Notes: a model not told the origin generated them from the sequence alone. Positions 26,871 through 36,344 are shown, counted from the first letter of the stretch. The stretch is 64,000 nt of DNA from Hydrogenophaga sp. (GCF_018780385.1 NZ_JADMJO010000007.1:41832-105831); one strand, 5' to 3'. Numbers and translations: made by a program.

Positions 26871-28238
26871 ATGACGCTCCGGCTGAAGATCAATCTCATT
26901 GTCGGCACGCTCACCCTGCTCTTCATCGCCGCCGTGATCTTGCTGCAGCTGCGCAGCTTGCGCGAAGCCGTGCACGAGGAGGTGGTGGCGGCCAATCGGG
27001 TTGCTGCACAGATGCTCAACCGCACGGCGTCGCGCTATGCCGCGCAGGGCGGTCCGGCAATCCTGAACTTCCTGCAGGGGATGGGCAGGGTGCGCTCAAA
27101 CGACATCACACTTCTCGACCGCGAAGGCCAGGAGCTGTACCGCTCGCCACCGTCCCTTTACAAGACCGGCCGTGACGCGCCCGCCTGGTTCGCGCAGCTC
27201 GTCTCGCCGCCAATATCGACTCAGGCGATTGATTTGCCGGACGGCAAGCTGCTTGTGCGAGCCAATGCCTCGCGGGCCGCGCTGGATGCCTGGGATTACG
27301 TGCGGCAGCTGCTCATAGTGAGTCTGCTTTTGCTGTTGGCAGTCAACGCGCTGGTCTTCTGGCTGGTCGGCAGCAGCGTCCGGCCGTTCGGGCAGATCGT
27401 CGGTGCCCTGAACCAGTTGCAGGCCGGACGGCTGGACGTCCGCTTGCCCCGGTTTGCCGGCACTGAAGCGGCCGCCATCGGCAGCGCCTTCAACCGCATG
27501 GTCGACCAGCTCGAGCATCAGTTCGAGACTGAGGGGCGCGCGCTGCGGGCCGAGTTGCAGCTATCGAACAGCCGCGAGCTGACGCGCTGGATCGACCAGC
27601 AGATCGAGCGCGAGCGCCACATGATCGCGCGCGAACTGCACGACGAACTGGGACAGTCGGTGACGGCGATGCGCAGCATGGCCCTGTCGATTGCCCAGCG
27701 CATGCACGCCCTGGACCCGCAGGCTGAAGCGGCGGCACGCCTCATCGCCGACGAATCCTCGCGCTTGTACGACGCCATGCACGGCATGATCCCGCGCCTG
27801 ACACCGCTTCTGCTGGACAACTTCGGGCTGACCGAGGCGCTGCGTGATCTGGTCGAACGCACCCGCCTCAGCCAGCCCGACCTGCGGCTGACGTTGAGCA
27901 TCGAGCTGGGCCAGTCGGTTCTAGGCAGTGATGCCGCGCTCGCGCTGTACCGCGCCGCTCAGGAGGGCATCAGCAATGCACTGCGCCACGGTCAGGCGCA
28001 AACCCTGCTGCTCGCGGTCGAGGGCAGCGCAACGACCGTGAGCCTGCGCCTTCAGGACGATGGGCAGGGCCTGCCCGCCGATTGGTCGGACCGTGCCGGA
28101 CACTACGGGCTGCGCTGGCTTACCGAGAGGGTCGAGGCACTCGGTGGCGCGTTGGTGGTCGAGTCGGCACAGCCGCGCGGGGTGTGCTTGCTGGTGCAGC
28201 TGCCGATCGATGCCGCGGCAGCGGCGGTTGCGTCATGA
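26871..28238 (+). CDS. NarL-type sensor histidine kinase
   Basis: 455 aa with two membrane helices (about 6-28 and 145-168) around a small periplasmic domain, then HAMP (about 170-225) and the HisKA_3 motif ERHMIARELHDELGQSVTAM. The ATPase part has NALRHGQA and DDGQGLP. Start chosen at ATG 26871 (MTLRLKINLIVGTLTL), right before the first helix. It is divergent from pqqA with about 180 bases between and overlaps its response regulator by ATGA. The position suggests control of pqq genes or the dehydrogenases. Confidence 0.9.
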   Translation: MTLRLKINLIVGTLTLLFIAAVILLQLRSLREAVHEEVVAANRVAAQMLNRTASRYAAQGGPAILNFLQGMGRVRSNDITLLDREGQELYRSPPSLYKTGRDAPAWFAQLVSPPISTQAIDLPDGKLLVRANASRAALDAWDYVRQLLIVSLLLLLAVNALVFWLVGSSVRPFGQIVGALNQLQAGRLDVRLPRFAGTEAAAIGSAFNRMVDQLEHQFETEGRALRAELQLSNSRELTRWIDQQIERERHMIARELHDELGQSVTAMRSMALSIAQRMHALDPQAEAAARLIADESSRLYDAMHGMIPRLTPLLLDNFGLTEALRDLVERTRLSQPDLRLTLSIELGQSVLGSDAALALYRAAQEGISNALRHGQAQTLLLAVEGSATTVSLRLQDDGQGLPADWSDRAGHYGLRWLTERVEALGGALVVESAQPRGVCLLVQLPIDAAAAAVAS

Positions 28239-28864
28239 TCCGCATCATGTTGGTCGACGACCATGCGCTCGTGCGCATGGGCTTTCGCATGTTGCTGACC
28301 GATGCGTGCTGCGAGGTTGTGGCCGAAGCCGACAGCGGCGAGCAGGCCTGCATCGATTATCCGCGTGTGCGGCCGGACGTGGTCGTGATGGACGTGTCGA
28401 TGCCTGGTATGGGCGGGCTGGAAGCGGTGCGTCGCCTGTTGGCGCAGGACCCGAAGGCGCGCGTGCTGGCGCTGTCTGCGCATGAGGACACGGCGCATCC
28501 GCAGCGGCTGTTTCGCGCCGGAGCAATGGGCTACGTGACCAAGCGCAGCGCACCCGACATGCTGATTGCCGCCGTCACAGCCGTGTCGCGCGGCGACCGC
28601 TATGTCGATGCGCAGACCGCGCAGGCGCTGGCGCTGGCCCAGGTCAGCGGCGATACCAGCCCAGCCGAGATCCTCAGCGAGCGCGAATTTTCAGTGTTTA
28701 TCCAGCTCGCGCGAGGCCAGACCGTGGCCCTGATCGCCGAGACGCTTCGGCTCTCACCCAGTACCGTCGGTACCCATCTCTACCGCGTCAAGCAAAAGCT
28801 TGGCGCCAGCAACCAATCCGAGCTGACCCTCGTCGCGCTGCGCTGGGGCCTGATCCAGGCCTGA
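28235..28864 (+). CDS. LuxR/NarL-family response regulator
   Basis: 209 aa. Receiver: IMLVDDHALVRMGFRML with the phosphorylated Asp in VVVMDVSMPGMGG and Lys in YVTKRSAP. The C-terminal LuxR helix-turn-helix reads LSEREFSVFIQLARGQ, then VALIAETLRLSPSTVGTHLY. Its ATG overlaps the kinase stop. It is the cognate regulator of that kinase. Similar pairs govern PQQ-dependent oxidation in other proteobacteria; that link is an inference here. Confidence 0.9.
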   Translation: MIRIMLVDDHALVRMGFRMLLTDACCEVVAEADSGEQACIDYPRVRPDVVVMDVSMPGMGGLEAVRRLLAQDPKARVLALSAHEDTAHPQRLFRAGAMGYVTKRSAPDMLIAAVTAVSRGDRYVDAQTAQALALAQVSGDTSPAEILSEREFSVFIQLARGQTVALIAETLRLSPSTVGTHLYRVKQKLGASNQSELTLVALRWGLIQA

Positions 28865-28919
28865 TGCCGACACCGCTTGCATACGCTCCCACGCCAACTG
28901 CTTACCCAGCGAGAAGCCC

Positions 28920-30929
28920 TTGAAGTCGAACGATCTGACCCCGCCGATTGGCTTGCGCTGCGGCTGCTTTGGCAGCCCTGCTTTCGCTGGTTTAGACCTG
29001 AGCGGCTGCGACCCCGGGGTGCGTGCGCAGGACGATCTTTACCGCGCCGTCAATGGCCGTTGGCTGGATGAAACCGAGATTCCGGCTGACCGGCCGCGCC
29101 ACGGCAGCTTCAGCCAGCTGAACGATCGCACCAACGCGCAGCTGCGTGACCTGGTCGATGAATTGGTGGCCGTGCCTCAGGCGCCCGGGAGCGTGGCCGA
29201 TCAGGTCAGCGCGTTCTATGCGGCCCATCGGGACACCGAGGCCATCGATCGGGCCGGGCTGGCGCCGATCCGGTCGCTGCTGGCCGAGATCGATGGTCTT
29301 CAAACCCCACTGCAGCTGGCGCAATGGCAAGGCCGTATGCAGGGCCAGCTCGACACGCCAGTACGGCTCTGGGTAGCCCCTGATTTTGAGCAGCCAGGGG
29401 TCAATCGGGCGATCACCTGGCAGGGCGGGCTGGGACTGCCTGACCGCGCATATTTCCTCGATACCGACGACCCGCTTCTGGCCGCAGCGCGCGCCGCTTA
29501 CGCCGAATATCTGCTCTGCTTGGCCACTCTTTCCGGCGAGCCAAACCCGGCAGCGGCGGCCGAGCAGGTGATGCAGATCGAGCAGCGCATCGCCGCGCTG
29601 CACTGGGACCGTGTCGACAACCGCGATCCGGCCCGGCTCTTCAACCCGATGACCCTCGCCGAACTGATGCGCGATGCGCCAGGATTCGACTGGGTGGCGT
29701 TTCTCGAAGCGGCGGGCCTTGTCCTGATTGACCGACTGTCGGTATCGCAGCCCAGCGTGGTCCGCGGCATCGGCCGGCTTTTCGCCGAAGTGCCGTTGGC
29801 GGACTGGCGATGCTATTTCCGATTGCACTGCCTGGATGCGGCAGCCGAATGCCTGCCGGCGGCGTTTCGTGAGGCGCACTTTGCGTTTCACGGGACAGCG
29901 CTGACCGGCGTCAAGACCGAGCGGCCACGTTGGCAACAGGCCATCAGCGAGCTCAACCGGGCGTTCGGCGACGGTCTCGGCCAACTCTATGTAGCCCGCC
30001 ATTTCAGCCTCGCGCACAAACGAAAGGCGCAGGCGTTGGTGAATACGCTGCTGGCTGCTTACCAGGAATCGATCGATAACCTTAGCTGGATGACACCGGC
30101 GACCCGGGCCCGGGCCCTGGAAAAGCTGGCCAAGTACACCTGCAAGATCGGCTACCCGGAGCGCTGGCGTGACACTCGTCAGCTGCTGGTGCTTGCAGAC
30201 GACGCGCTTGGTAACCGCCAGCGTGCGGCCCGCTTCGAATGGCAGCGTCTGGCAGCGAAGGCGGGTCAGCCGCTGGACCGGGAGGAATGGGCCATGCCGC
30301 CGCAGACGGTCAACGCCCATTACAACCCCTCGCTCAACGAGATCGTCTTTCCCGCTGCTATCCTGCAGCCGCCGTTCTTCGATATCGCGGCCGACGACGC
30401 GCTGAACTATGGCGCCATCGGCGCCGTGATCGGACATGAAATCAGCCATGGCTTCGACGACGAGGGCAGCCGCTTCGACGGCGACGGCGTGTTGCGCAAC
30501 TGGTGGAGCGATGCCGACCGCGCTGCTTTCGACGCCCTCGGCGCGCGGTTGGTCGCCCAGTACGAAACCTATGAGCCGCTGCCCGGTCGGCGTCTCAACG
30601 GCCGGCTCACCCTAGGCGAAAACATGGCGGACCTGTCGGGCCTGCAGATCGCCTTCAAGGCCTACCGCCGGGCTTCGGCCGGCGCCGCCGCACAGGGGAA
30701 CGATGTCTGCAGCGATGCGCAACGCTTCTTCTTTGGCTGGGCGCATGTCTGGCGCGACAAGGTGCGCCCGGAGCGGGCTTTTCAACTGCTGGCCATCGAC
30801 CCACATGCGCCCGCCGAATTCCGGGCCAACGGCGCCGCGCTTAACCACGACGGCTTCCATGCGGCCTTCGCCACCCGGCCTGGCGACCGCATGTTCAAGC
30901 CGCCAGATGAGCGCATCCGCATCTGGTGA
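28920..30929 (+). CDS. M13 (neprilysin-type) zinc metallopeptidase
   Basis: 669 aa starting at a TTG. The zinc motif HEISHGFDDEG and the third-ligand motif GENMADLSG mark family M13, as does NAHYNPSLNEIVFPA and the C-terminal FFFGWAHVWRDK. No signal peptide or membrane helix is visible, so it should be cytoplasmic, unlike most M13 enzymes, which cleave small peptides outside. It follows the response regulator by 55 bases. No pqqF-type M16 peptidase is seen in the window, so a role in trimming the PqqA product is possible but unproven. Confidence 0.85.
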   Translation: MKSNDLTPPIGLRCGCFGSPAFAGLDLSGCDPGVRAQDDLYRAVNGRWLDETEIPADRPRHGSFSQLNDRTNAQLRDLVDELVAVPQAPGSVADQVSAFYAAHRDTEAIDRAGLAPIRSLLAEIDGLQTPLQLAQWQGRMQGQLDTPVRLWVAPDFEQPGVNRAITWQGGLGLPDRAYFLDTDDPLLAAARAAYAEYLLCLATLSGEPNPAAAAEQVMQIEQRIAALHWDRVDNRDPARLFNPMTLAELMRDAPGFDWVAFLEAAGLVLIDRLSVSQPSVVRGIGRLFAEVPLADWRCYFRLHCLDAAAECLPAAFREAHFAFHGTALTGVKTERPRWQQAISELNRAFGDGLGQLYVARHFSLAHKRKAQALVNTLLAAYQESIDNLSWMTPATRARALEKLAKYTCKIGYPERWRDTRQLLVLADDALGNRQRAARFEWQRLAAKAGQPLDREEWAMPPQTVNAHYNPSLNEIVFPAAILQPPFFDIAADDALNYGAIGAVIGHEISHGFDDEGSRFDGDGVLRNWWSDADRAAFDALGARLVAQYETYEPLPGRRLNGRLTLGENMADLSGLQIAFKAYRRASAGAAAQGNDVCSDAQRFFFGWAHVWRDKVRPERAFQLLAIDPHAPAEFRANGAALNHDGFHAAFATRPGDRMFKPPDERIRIW

Positions 30930-31027
30930 TGGTGCTGTTCTTGATGCGCCGTTCACCCGTCATTTGGGGCGGGAGAGGTGAGTTACAAGTGTGGATAAGG
31001 CGCCACCCCGGCCCAGCTCCAAACGTG

Positions 31028-31051
31028 AAAAAGCCTCCTGAAGCAGGAGGC
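31028..31051 (-). terminator. Intrinsic terminator after DUF4148 gene
   Basis: GCCTCCTG and CAGGAGGC pair around three bases, and on the minus strand the hairpin is followed by a T-rich run. It lies 38 bases after the stop at 31089. Confidence 0.8.
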
Positions 31052-31088
31052 CTCGTTCGACAACGAAAGCTGGGCGAGATTGCCTTGC

Positions 31089-31430
31089 TCAGCCGCCTTG
31101 GTTTTGAAGTTTGGCGCGGGCCAGGCTGCCGTCCATGTGGGCTTTGGCCAGCTCGTCCTGCACTTGCGCACGGGTCTTTCCCATCGCGGATGGGCGAGCG
31201 GGGTATGCGCTGGGGTTCAGCTGGTAGGCGGTCAGGCCGCGCTCGCTGTCCCCGATGATGTCGCCGATGCGGATGGCTTCGGCGAGCTCGGCCTTGACCT
31301 GCGCGCGGGTCTTCGTGCTTACGCTGTCAGGTTGGCCGGAGGGGTACTTGTTGCCACCTCCAGCAAAAGCGGAACTCGCGCCCAGAGCGGCGAGGGTGAA
31401 GAGGGCAGTTGAGAGAATGGATTTTTTCAT
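31089..31430 (-). CDS. Exported DUF4148 protein
   Basis: 113 aa with a clear signal peptide (MKKSILSTALFTLAALGASS, cleavage near AFA). The mature part has the repeated DUF4148 signature: TRAQVKAELAEAIRIGD and TRAQVQDELAKAHMDGS, each a helix with T-R-A-Q-V. These small periplasmic proteins are abundant in Burkholderiales; their function is not known. A hairpin terminator follows. Confidence 0.85.
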   Translation of the reverse strand: MKKSILSTALFTLAALGASSAFAGGGNKYPSGQPDSVSTKTRAQVKAELAEAIRIGDIIGDSERGLTAYQLNPSAYPARPSAMGKTRAQVQDELAKAHMDGSLARAKLQNQGG

Positions 31431-31876
31431 GAGGGTTGGTCAAAAAGGTTGAAGGGAATTGCATGTCGCACACTGGATACGCACGAAACCCCCAACCAGA
31501 TGCACCCTCAAGTCTGTTTTGTTACCAATCAGTACAATTTCGCGAGACGTCGACCAAACAAAGAAATGCTCCTCCATCCCTTCGCTTTAGGGGAGCGTTC
31601 AACCAGCCTGCGTCAGAAGCCGACGTCCTCAAACTCAGGGACCTTGTGTTCAGCAGCACCCTTCAGAGTTGATGAATGAAGGTCTTCCCAACAAGTCGTG
31701 TACCGCGGCGTCAGTAGGCTCTGTCGCATCTCAAAGTCGAGCAGCGGATGCGGAGACCAACCGGGTACAACGCCCCACACAGCTCCGGGTCGTGAAGGAA
31801 CATTTATCAATTCCGTTCAGCTTCGGTTCACCCACTTGTTCCTAAGCTCCGTCTCACATCAACCAAGGAGCTCTCC
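31431..31876. other. Intergenic, no gene seen
   Basis: About 445 bases between divergent small exported-protein genes. Short ORFs on both strands lack ribosome-binding sites. It should contain the promoters of both neighbours, but I cannot point to clear -35/-10 boxes. Confidence 0.4.
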
Positions 31877-32497
31877 ATGAAACGTACTTCCATTCTTTGT
31901 CTGACCACGTTGCTGGCAGCGGGCGTCCAGGCCCAGACCTTCAACGACACTGCCCGCGTGCGCAATGTCGAACCGCGGTACGAGAACATCTCCGTGCCGC
32001 GCAACGAGTGCACCAGCCAGTGGGTGACCGAGCAGCAACCCGTGGCGGCTTCGCGCAATTACGGGGGGCTGGCGGTTGGCGGTGTGGCCGGCGCCTTGCT
32101 CGGCAACCAGGTTGGCAAGGGCCGCGGCCGCGATGCCGCCACCGCGCTCGGTGCCGTGGTCGGCGCGCTGGCAGCCGAGCACTTTGCCAACCAGAACAAC
32201 TGGGGTGGTGGCTACCAGCAGGCATCCCAGCCGCAGCAGCGCCAGGTGCAGAACTGCCGCACTGTCAACGACGTGCAGTCCCGCCTCACGGGTTACCAAG
32301 TCGAATACGAGTACCGCGGGCAGGTCTACAACACGGTGACCCGCGAGAACCCAGGCCGCACCTTGCCGATTCGCGTTTCATTCACTCCGGTTGAGAGCGA
32401 GTACCAAGGTGGACGCCAATACCAGGGTGGACGCGAATACCAAGGCAGGCGTGATGAACGTGGCGGACGCGAATACCTCGATACTTACAACCGATGA
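31877..32497 (+). CDS. Glycine-zipper 2TM-domain surface protein
   Basis: 206 aa. Signal peptide (MKRTSILCLTTLLAAGVQAQ). Residues about 62-100 are a glycine zipper: GGLAVGGVAGALLGNQVGKG and ALGAVVGALAAEHFA, as in the 17-kDa-antigen/YMGG family of envelope proteins. The C-terminus has a short Arg/Gly/Tyr repeat (YQGGRQYQGGREYQGRRDE). It overlaps the next gene by four bases. Probably an outer-membrane or periplasmic structural protein. Confidence 0.8.
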   Translation: MKRTSILCLTTLLAAGVQAQTFNDTARVRNVEPRYENISVPRNECTSQWVTEQQPVAASRNYGGLAVGGVAGALLGNQVGKGRGRDAATALGAVVGALAAEHFANQNNWGGGYQQASQPQQRQVQNCRTVNDVQSRLTGYQVEYEYRGQVYNTVTRENPGRTLPIRVSFTPVESEYQGGRQYQGGREYQGRRDERGGREYLDTYNR

Positions 32498-32730
32498 ACA
32501 CATTTGCCAGACTCCTCTGCGCCACCCTGCTGCTGGCATCCAACCTGGCCTGGGCCGACCTGAGCCGCGACGACGCGGCCGCAGTGGCCCAGCTGGCCAG
32601 TGGCGGCCGCGTGTTGTCCGCCGAGAAGTCCGAGTCTTCGGGCCGGCCGGTATGGCGCATCAAGGTGGTCACGCCGGCTGGTGAGGTCCGCGTGATCCAG
32701 GTTGACGTCGTCACTGGCCAGACCCGCTAA
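32494..32730 (+). CDS. Exported PepSY-domain protein
   Basis: 78 aa. Signal peptide (FARLLCATLLLASNLAWA) then one PepSY-like fold: VLSAEKSESSGRPVWRIKVV and VRVIQVDVVTGQTR. PepSY proteins often act as periplasmic inhibitors or signal partners of sensor kinases. It overlaps the glycine-zipper gene (ATGA) and precedes the two-component pair by 26 bases, so one operon is likely. Confidence 0.8.
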   Translation: MNTFARLLCATLLLASNLAWADLSRDDAAAVAQLASGGRVLSAEKSESSGRPVWRIKVVTPAGEVRVIQVDVVTGQTR

Positions 32731-32756
32731 GGCCAGCCTGCTGCAGCTACAGCCCC

Positions 32757-33428
32757 ATGCGCTTGTTACTGATCGAGGACGATGCCGCGCTGCGGCTCAC
32801 CTTGGCCCGCCAGCTGGAGGCCGATGGGTACCGGGTCGACCAGGCCAGGGACGGCGAAGAGGGCCTGTTTCTGGCGCGCGAGTACCCGGTCGATCTTGTC
32901 ATCGTTGACCTGGGGTTGCCCAAGCTGAATGGGCTGACCATCGTGCAGCGTCTGAGGCAGGCCGGCAGCGCCCTGCCCATTCTGATCCTCACCGCGCGCG
33001 GCAGCTGGCAAGACAAAGTGGTGGGCCTGGAAGCCGGGGCCGACGACTACCTGGTCAAGCCGTTCGAATACCCGGAGCTGGCAGCGCGGCTCAAGGCCTT
33101 GCTGCGGCGCTCGCTGGGGGCCTCCACTGACGTGCTGACGCTCGGCCCCCTCAGCATCGACCCGACGGCGCAGGCGGTGCGGCTCAGCGGCGCGGTGCTG
33201 GAGCTCACGGCGTTCGAGTACCGCCTGCTTGAGCATCTGGTGCGCCAGCGCCCGGCCATTGTCACCAGGCAGGCGCTGTCGGATTACCTATACCCGCACG
33301 GGGAAGATCGCGACAGCAACGTGCTCGAGGTGCTGGTGGGTCGCCTGCGGCGCAAGCTCGACCCCGACGGCAGCGTCGGCCCGATCGAGACCGTGCGGGG
33401 GCGGGGCTACCGGTTCACCCTCGAATGA
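32757..33428 (+). CDS. OmpR/PhoP-family response regulator
   Basis: 223 aa. Receiver: LLLIEDDAALRLTLARQLE, Asp in LVIVDLGLPKLNG, Lys in DDYLVKPFEYPEL. The winged helix follows: LTAFEYRLLEHLVRQRP, VLEVLVGRLRRKLDPDG and VRGRGYRF. Overlaps the kinase start by ATGA. PhoP-type regulators with an upstream PepSY gene usually respond to envelope signals or cations. Confidence 0.9.
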   Translation: MRLLLIEDDAALRLTLARQLEADGYRVDQARDGEEGLFLAREYPVDLVIVDLGLPKLNGLTIVQRLRQAGSALPILILTARGSWQDKVVGLEAGADDYLVKPFEYPELAARLKALLRRSLGASTDVLTLGPLSIDPTAQAVRLSGAVLELTAFEYRLLEHLVRQRPAIVTRQALSDYLYPHGEDRDSNVLEVLVGRLRRKLDPDGSVGPIETVRGRGYRFTLE

Positions 33429-34756
33429 AGGCAGGCTACTCCATCCGTACCCGCCTGCTTCTGGGTGCTGCGGTGGTGCTGCTGGCGTTTATGGCCGGCG
33501 CGGGGCTGGCGGTGCAGCGTGCGAATACCGAGAGCGTGCGCGCGGCCTATTTCGGCCGGCTGCAGAGCACCATTTACCTGCTGCTGGCTGCTGCCGAACT
33601 CGATGCCGGCGGAGCGCTGGTAATGCCGCCCGAGTTTGCGGAGCCGCGCCTGTCGCTTCCGGGTTCCGGTCTGTACGCGGGTATTTACAACGTGTTGCAC
33701 AGGGATCAGTGGCAGTCGGCCTCGACCCTGGGCCTGCAGCCACCGTTCCGGCACAGCCTGCAACCCGGTCAATGGCGCAACGAGACGGTGGATGGGGCCG
33801 GCAAGTCCTTCCTGTCGGTCAGCTATGCCGTCACCTGGAAGGCCTCCGAGCGTGAGGCACCGCTGGTGCTCACGGTGCTGGAGGACCGCGCGGCCTTCGA
33901 CCGCGAAGTCGGCGCCTTCACCCGCACCCTTTGGCTCTGGCTGGGGGGTGCTGCCGTGCTGCTGTTGCTGGCGCAGCTGTGGCTGCTGCGGTGGGGCCTG
34001 GCGCCGCTGCGGCACGTGGCCAGCGAGATCCGGCGTATCGAAGATGGCGGGCAATCGCGCATCGAGGGCCGCTACCCTACCGAAATCTCCAGCCTCACGG
34101 ACAACCTGAACAACCTGATCGAGCAGGAGCGCGAGCGCCAGGCCCGACATCGCGACGCGCTGAGCTTTCTCGCCCACAGCCTGAAGACTCCGCTGGCTGT
34201 GCTGCGCAGCGCCCTGGCCGAGCCGGCGCAGCTGCCCGCCACCGTGGCCCAGCAGGTGAGCCGCATGGACGACATCGTGCAGCACCAGCTGGGGCGCGCC
34301 ATCGCCGGGGGCGCCGCGCGCTTTGCGCCGCCACTTCTGGTAGCGCCGATCCTGGAGCGCATTCGCAGCGCGCTGGCCAAGGTGTATGCCGAAAGGGCAT
34401 TGGACTTCAGCGTCGAGTGCCCGGCCGACCTGGCCTGGCGCATCGACGAGGGCGACTTGTTCGAGATGCTTGGGAACCTGCTGGACAACGGGGCCAAGTG
34501 GGCGCGCACCCAGGTCCTGGTGCGGATATGGCGTGAGCCGGGATCCTTGTGCATTCGCATCGAGGACGACGGCCCTGGATTCAGCGACACCGAGTCCATC
34601 TTGCAACTGCACGTGCGGGGGGACGAGCGAATGCCCGGGCACGGCGTCGGGCTGGCAGTGGTGAACGACCTGGTGACCAGCCACCAGGGGGAGCTGAAAC
34701 TTTCAAGTAGCACATTGGGCGGCGGGCGGGTAGACATCGTGTTGCCGGTGCCCTGA
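33425..34756 (+). CDS. PhoQ-like sensor histidine kinase
   Basis: 443 aa with membrane helices at about 12-32 and 167-190 enclosing a periplasmic sensor, then HAMP and HisKA with SFLAHSLKTPLAVLRSA. The ATPase domain has the N box LGNLLDNGAKWA, DDGPGF and GHGVGLAVV. It pairs with the regulator before it. The histidine motif AHSLKTPLA is the form seen in PhoQ-like kinases. Confidence 0.9.
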   Translation: MKAGYSIRTRLLLGAAVVLLAFMAGAGLAVQRANTESVRAAYFGRLQSTIYLLLAAAELDAGGALVMPPEFAEPRLSLPGSGLYAGIYNVLHRDQWQSASTLGLQPPFRHSLQPGQWRNETVDGAGKSFLSVSYAVTWKASEREAPLVLTVLEDRAAFDREVGAFTRTLWLWLGGAAVLLLLAQLWLLRWGLAPLRHVASEIRRIEDGGQSRIEGRYPTEISSLTDNLNNLIEQERERQARHRDALSFLAHSLKTPLAVLRSALAEPAQLPATVAQQVSRMDDIVQHQLGRAIAGGAARFAPPLLVAPILERIRSALAKVYAERALDFSVECPADLAWRIDEGDLFEMLGNLLDNGAKWARTQVLVRIWREPGSLCIRIEDDGPGFSDTESILQLHVRGDERMPGHGVGLAVVNDLVTSHQGELKLSSSTLGGGRVDIVLPVP

Positions 34757-34816
34757 GGGACATGCTCCTCAGACTGATCCAGGAAAAACACGGATGCGAA
34801 AGGGGGCAACGCTTTT

Positions 34817-34836
34817 AATGAGAGTGATTCTCATTT
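34817..34836 (+). promoter_or_regulatory. Fur-box-like operator
   Basis: AATGAGAGTGATTCTCATTT contains the inverted repeat ATGAGA-N5-TCTCAT, close to the Fur consensus. It lies about 90 bases upstream of the gene at 34928, as expected for iron repression of this unit. Confidence 0.6.
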
Positions 34837-34927
34837 AATATGAGGTATCAAGGCTGATCCGGAGCTCCAAGCAGCTCCGGACTGGCAGCCGGCACCTCAC
34901 GCACCCAAGCGCGAACTCTTTACTCTT

Positions 34928-35278
34928 ATGGAGACTGCTGAGATGAATGAAACAGAACTGCCTGAAACAGAGGAGTTTGTCATGCCATGCGCCGAAGCCA
35001 TGTTGGCAGGCACGCTTGCTTTGATGACGGGCCACGCCCAGAGCGCTTGTGTGAGCCAACGCGACCTCATGGGGCGCAAGATTCGATCCAATTTGTTTTT
35101 TCTCGGTCAACACCCGGGGCTCACGCCGAATTTCCGCACTGTGGTGCAGCGTATGCACCAGCATTGGGATGTGCTCCTGAAGGCCCCTGACCAGAGTCAG
35201 AAGTTGACGGAATTGAGAACCGACGATCTCTTGCCCGAGCGACGCCTCTGGCACCCCACCGCATCCACGGTGCAATGA
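34928..35278 (+). CDS. Hypothetical protein of the iron locus, 116 aa
   Basis: Soluble, no signal peptide. The N-terminus is acidic (METAEMNETELPETEEF), followed by MPCAEAMLAGTLALMTGHAQ and a region with SNLFFLGQHPGLTPNFRT. GGAG precedes the ATG at 34928. It lies behind a Fur-like box and overlaps the next gene by four bases, so it is probably iron-repressed. No family that I can name. Confidence 0.65.
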   Translation: METAEMNETELPETEEFVMPCAEAMLAGTLALMTGHAQSACVSQRDLMGRKIRSNLFFLGQHPGLTPNFRTVVQRMHQHWDVLLKAPDQSQKLTELRTDDLLPERRLWHPTASTVQ

Positions 35279-35658
35279 GCACCATACCCATCGACGTGGC
35301 GCACGAACACGCCGTTGTGTCGCGTCATCTGGGGAATGTCCAGCACCGGTTGTCAAACCTCATGCGGGAAAAGAACGAAGCGCTCGAAGCCCTGCAACAC
35401 GAAGTTATACGTTTGCGCGCGGATCTGGTGATTGCGCGAACGCACATTCTTTGGGGCATAGGGATACCAGCGATGTCCGTGAATCGCAAAGTCCGGGCGC
35501 CTTACCGGGTGAAGCCATTCGCGTATGTGTCGCATGACCTTGAAGCGGCCAGGCAAACCATCTGTCAAACGGGTTGCACCGGGCATGCACATCACTGGTT
35601 GACCGAGGATGGACAATGCCGCTGGAGCGGGCGGGCTTGTGAAACCAGCGCGGACTGA
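35275..35658 (+). CDS. Hypothetical Cys/His-tailed protein, 127 aa
   Basis: The first half is helical with a heptad-like stretch (RLSNLMREKNEALEALQHEV). The second half ends in a Cys/His cluster: CQTGCTGHAHHWL, then GQCRWSGRAC. Four cysteines and three histidines suggest metal or cluster binding, or a redox role. Overlaps the previous gene (ATGA). Position between a Fur box and bfr points to iron handling. Function unknown. Confidence 0.65.
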   Translation: MSTIPIDVAHEHAVVSRHLGNVQHRLSNLMREKNEALEALQHEVIRLRADLVIARTHILWGIGIPAMSVNRKVRAPYRVKPFAYVSHDLEAARQTICQTGCTGHAHHWLTEDGQCRWSGRACETSAD

Positions 35659-35800
35659 TTGATGAAATTTGCCTTTGGAAGCGTGCAAAAGCGTCGTCGC
35701 GCTTTGAGCAACGCAGATCGAGCAATGTCGGAAAACTCACACTTAACCGGCGGGAGACGCACAATCGGCAGACGATCAACAACTCACAAAAGGAACACTC

Positions 35801-36277
35801 ATGAAAGGCGACCCGCAGGCCATCGGACACCTACAGGCTCAGTTGAAAAACGAGCTTACCGCCATCAACCAATACTTCGTGCACTACCGCATGCTCAAGC
35901 ACTGGGGCTTGGACAAGCTTGCGAAGAAGGAATATGAAGAGTCGATCGGCGAGATGAAGCACGCCGACAAGTTGATGGACCGGATTTTCACGCTGGACGG
36001 CCTGCCCAACCTGCAGGACCTTGGCAAGCTCAACATTGGCGAAGACGTGCCGGAGATCCTGAGCAGCGACCTGGCGCTGGAGACCGGTGCTCAGAAGACC
36101 ATCAAGGACGGCATTGCCCACTGCGAGACCGTGCGCGACTACGTTTCGCGCGACCTGCTGCAGGGCATCCTGGACGACACCGAAGAGCACATCGACTTTC
36201 TGGAAACCCAGATCGAGCTGATCGACAAGGTGGGTTTGCAGAACTACCTGCAGAGCCAGATGGGTTCGGTCAGCTGA
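35801..36277 (+). CDS. bfr: Bacterioferritin
   Basis: 158 aa, the family length. The ferroxidase ligands are seen in [10 protein letters not shown] (Glu18), GEMKHADKL (Glu51, His54) and [11 protein letters not shown] (Glu127, His130). Met52 matches the haem-binding methionine. Bfr stores iron as a ferric mineral in a 24-mer in the cytoplasm. AAGGAACACTC precedes the ATG. bfd follows. Confidence 0.95.
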   Translation: MKGDPQAIGHLQAQLKNELTAINQYFVHYRMLKHWGLDKLAKKEYEESIGEMKHADKLMDRIFTLDGLPNLQDLGKLNIGEDVPEILSSDLALETGAQKTIKDGIAHCETVRDYVSRDLLQGILDDTEEHIDFLETQIELIDKVGLQNYLQSQMGSVS

Positions 36278-36322
36278 GAAGATCAAAGGGGAGGGTCACC
36301 TTTGGTCGGAAGAGGCTCGTTG

Positions 36323-36344
36323 AATGAATGAGATTCATTATCAT
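36323..36344 (+). promoter_or_regulatory. Fur-box-like operator before bfd
   Basis: AATGAATGAGATTCATTATCAT is a close match to the GATAATGATAATCATTATC consensus. It lies at or over the start of the bfd frame, so iron would repress bfd and relieve it when stored iron must be released. Confidence 0.65.

Noticed and set aside
28992..30449. 485-codon minus-strand ORF
   Set aside because: Antisense to the M13 peptidase, which carries HEISH and ENMAD motifs.
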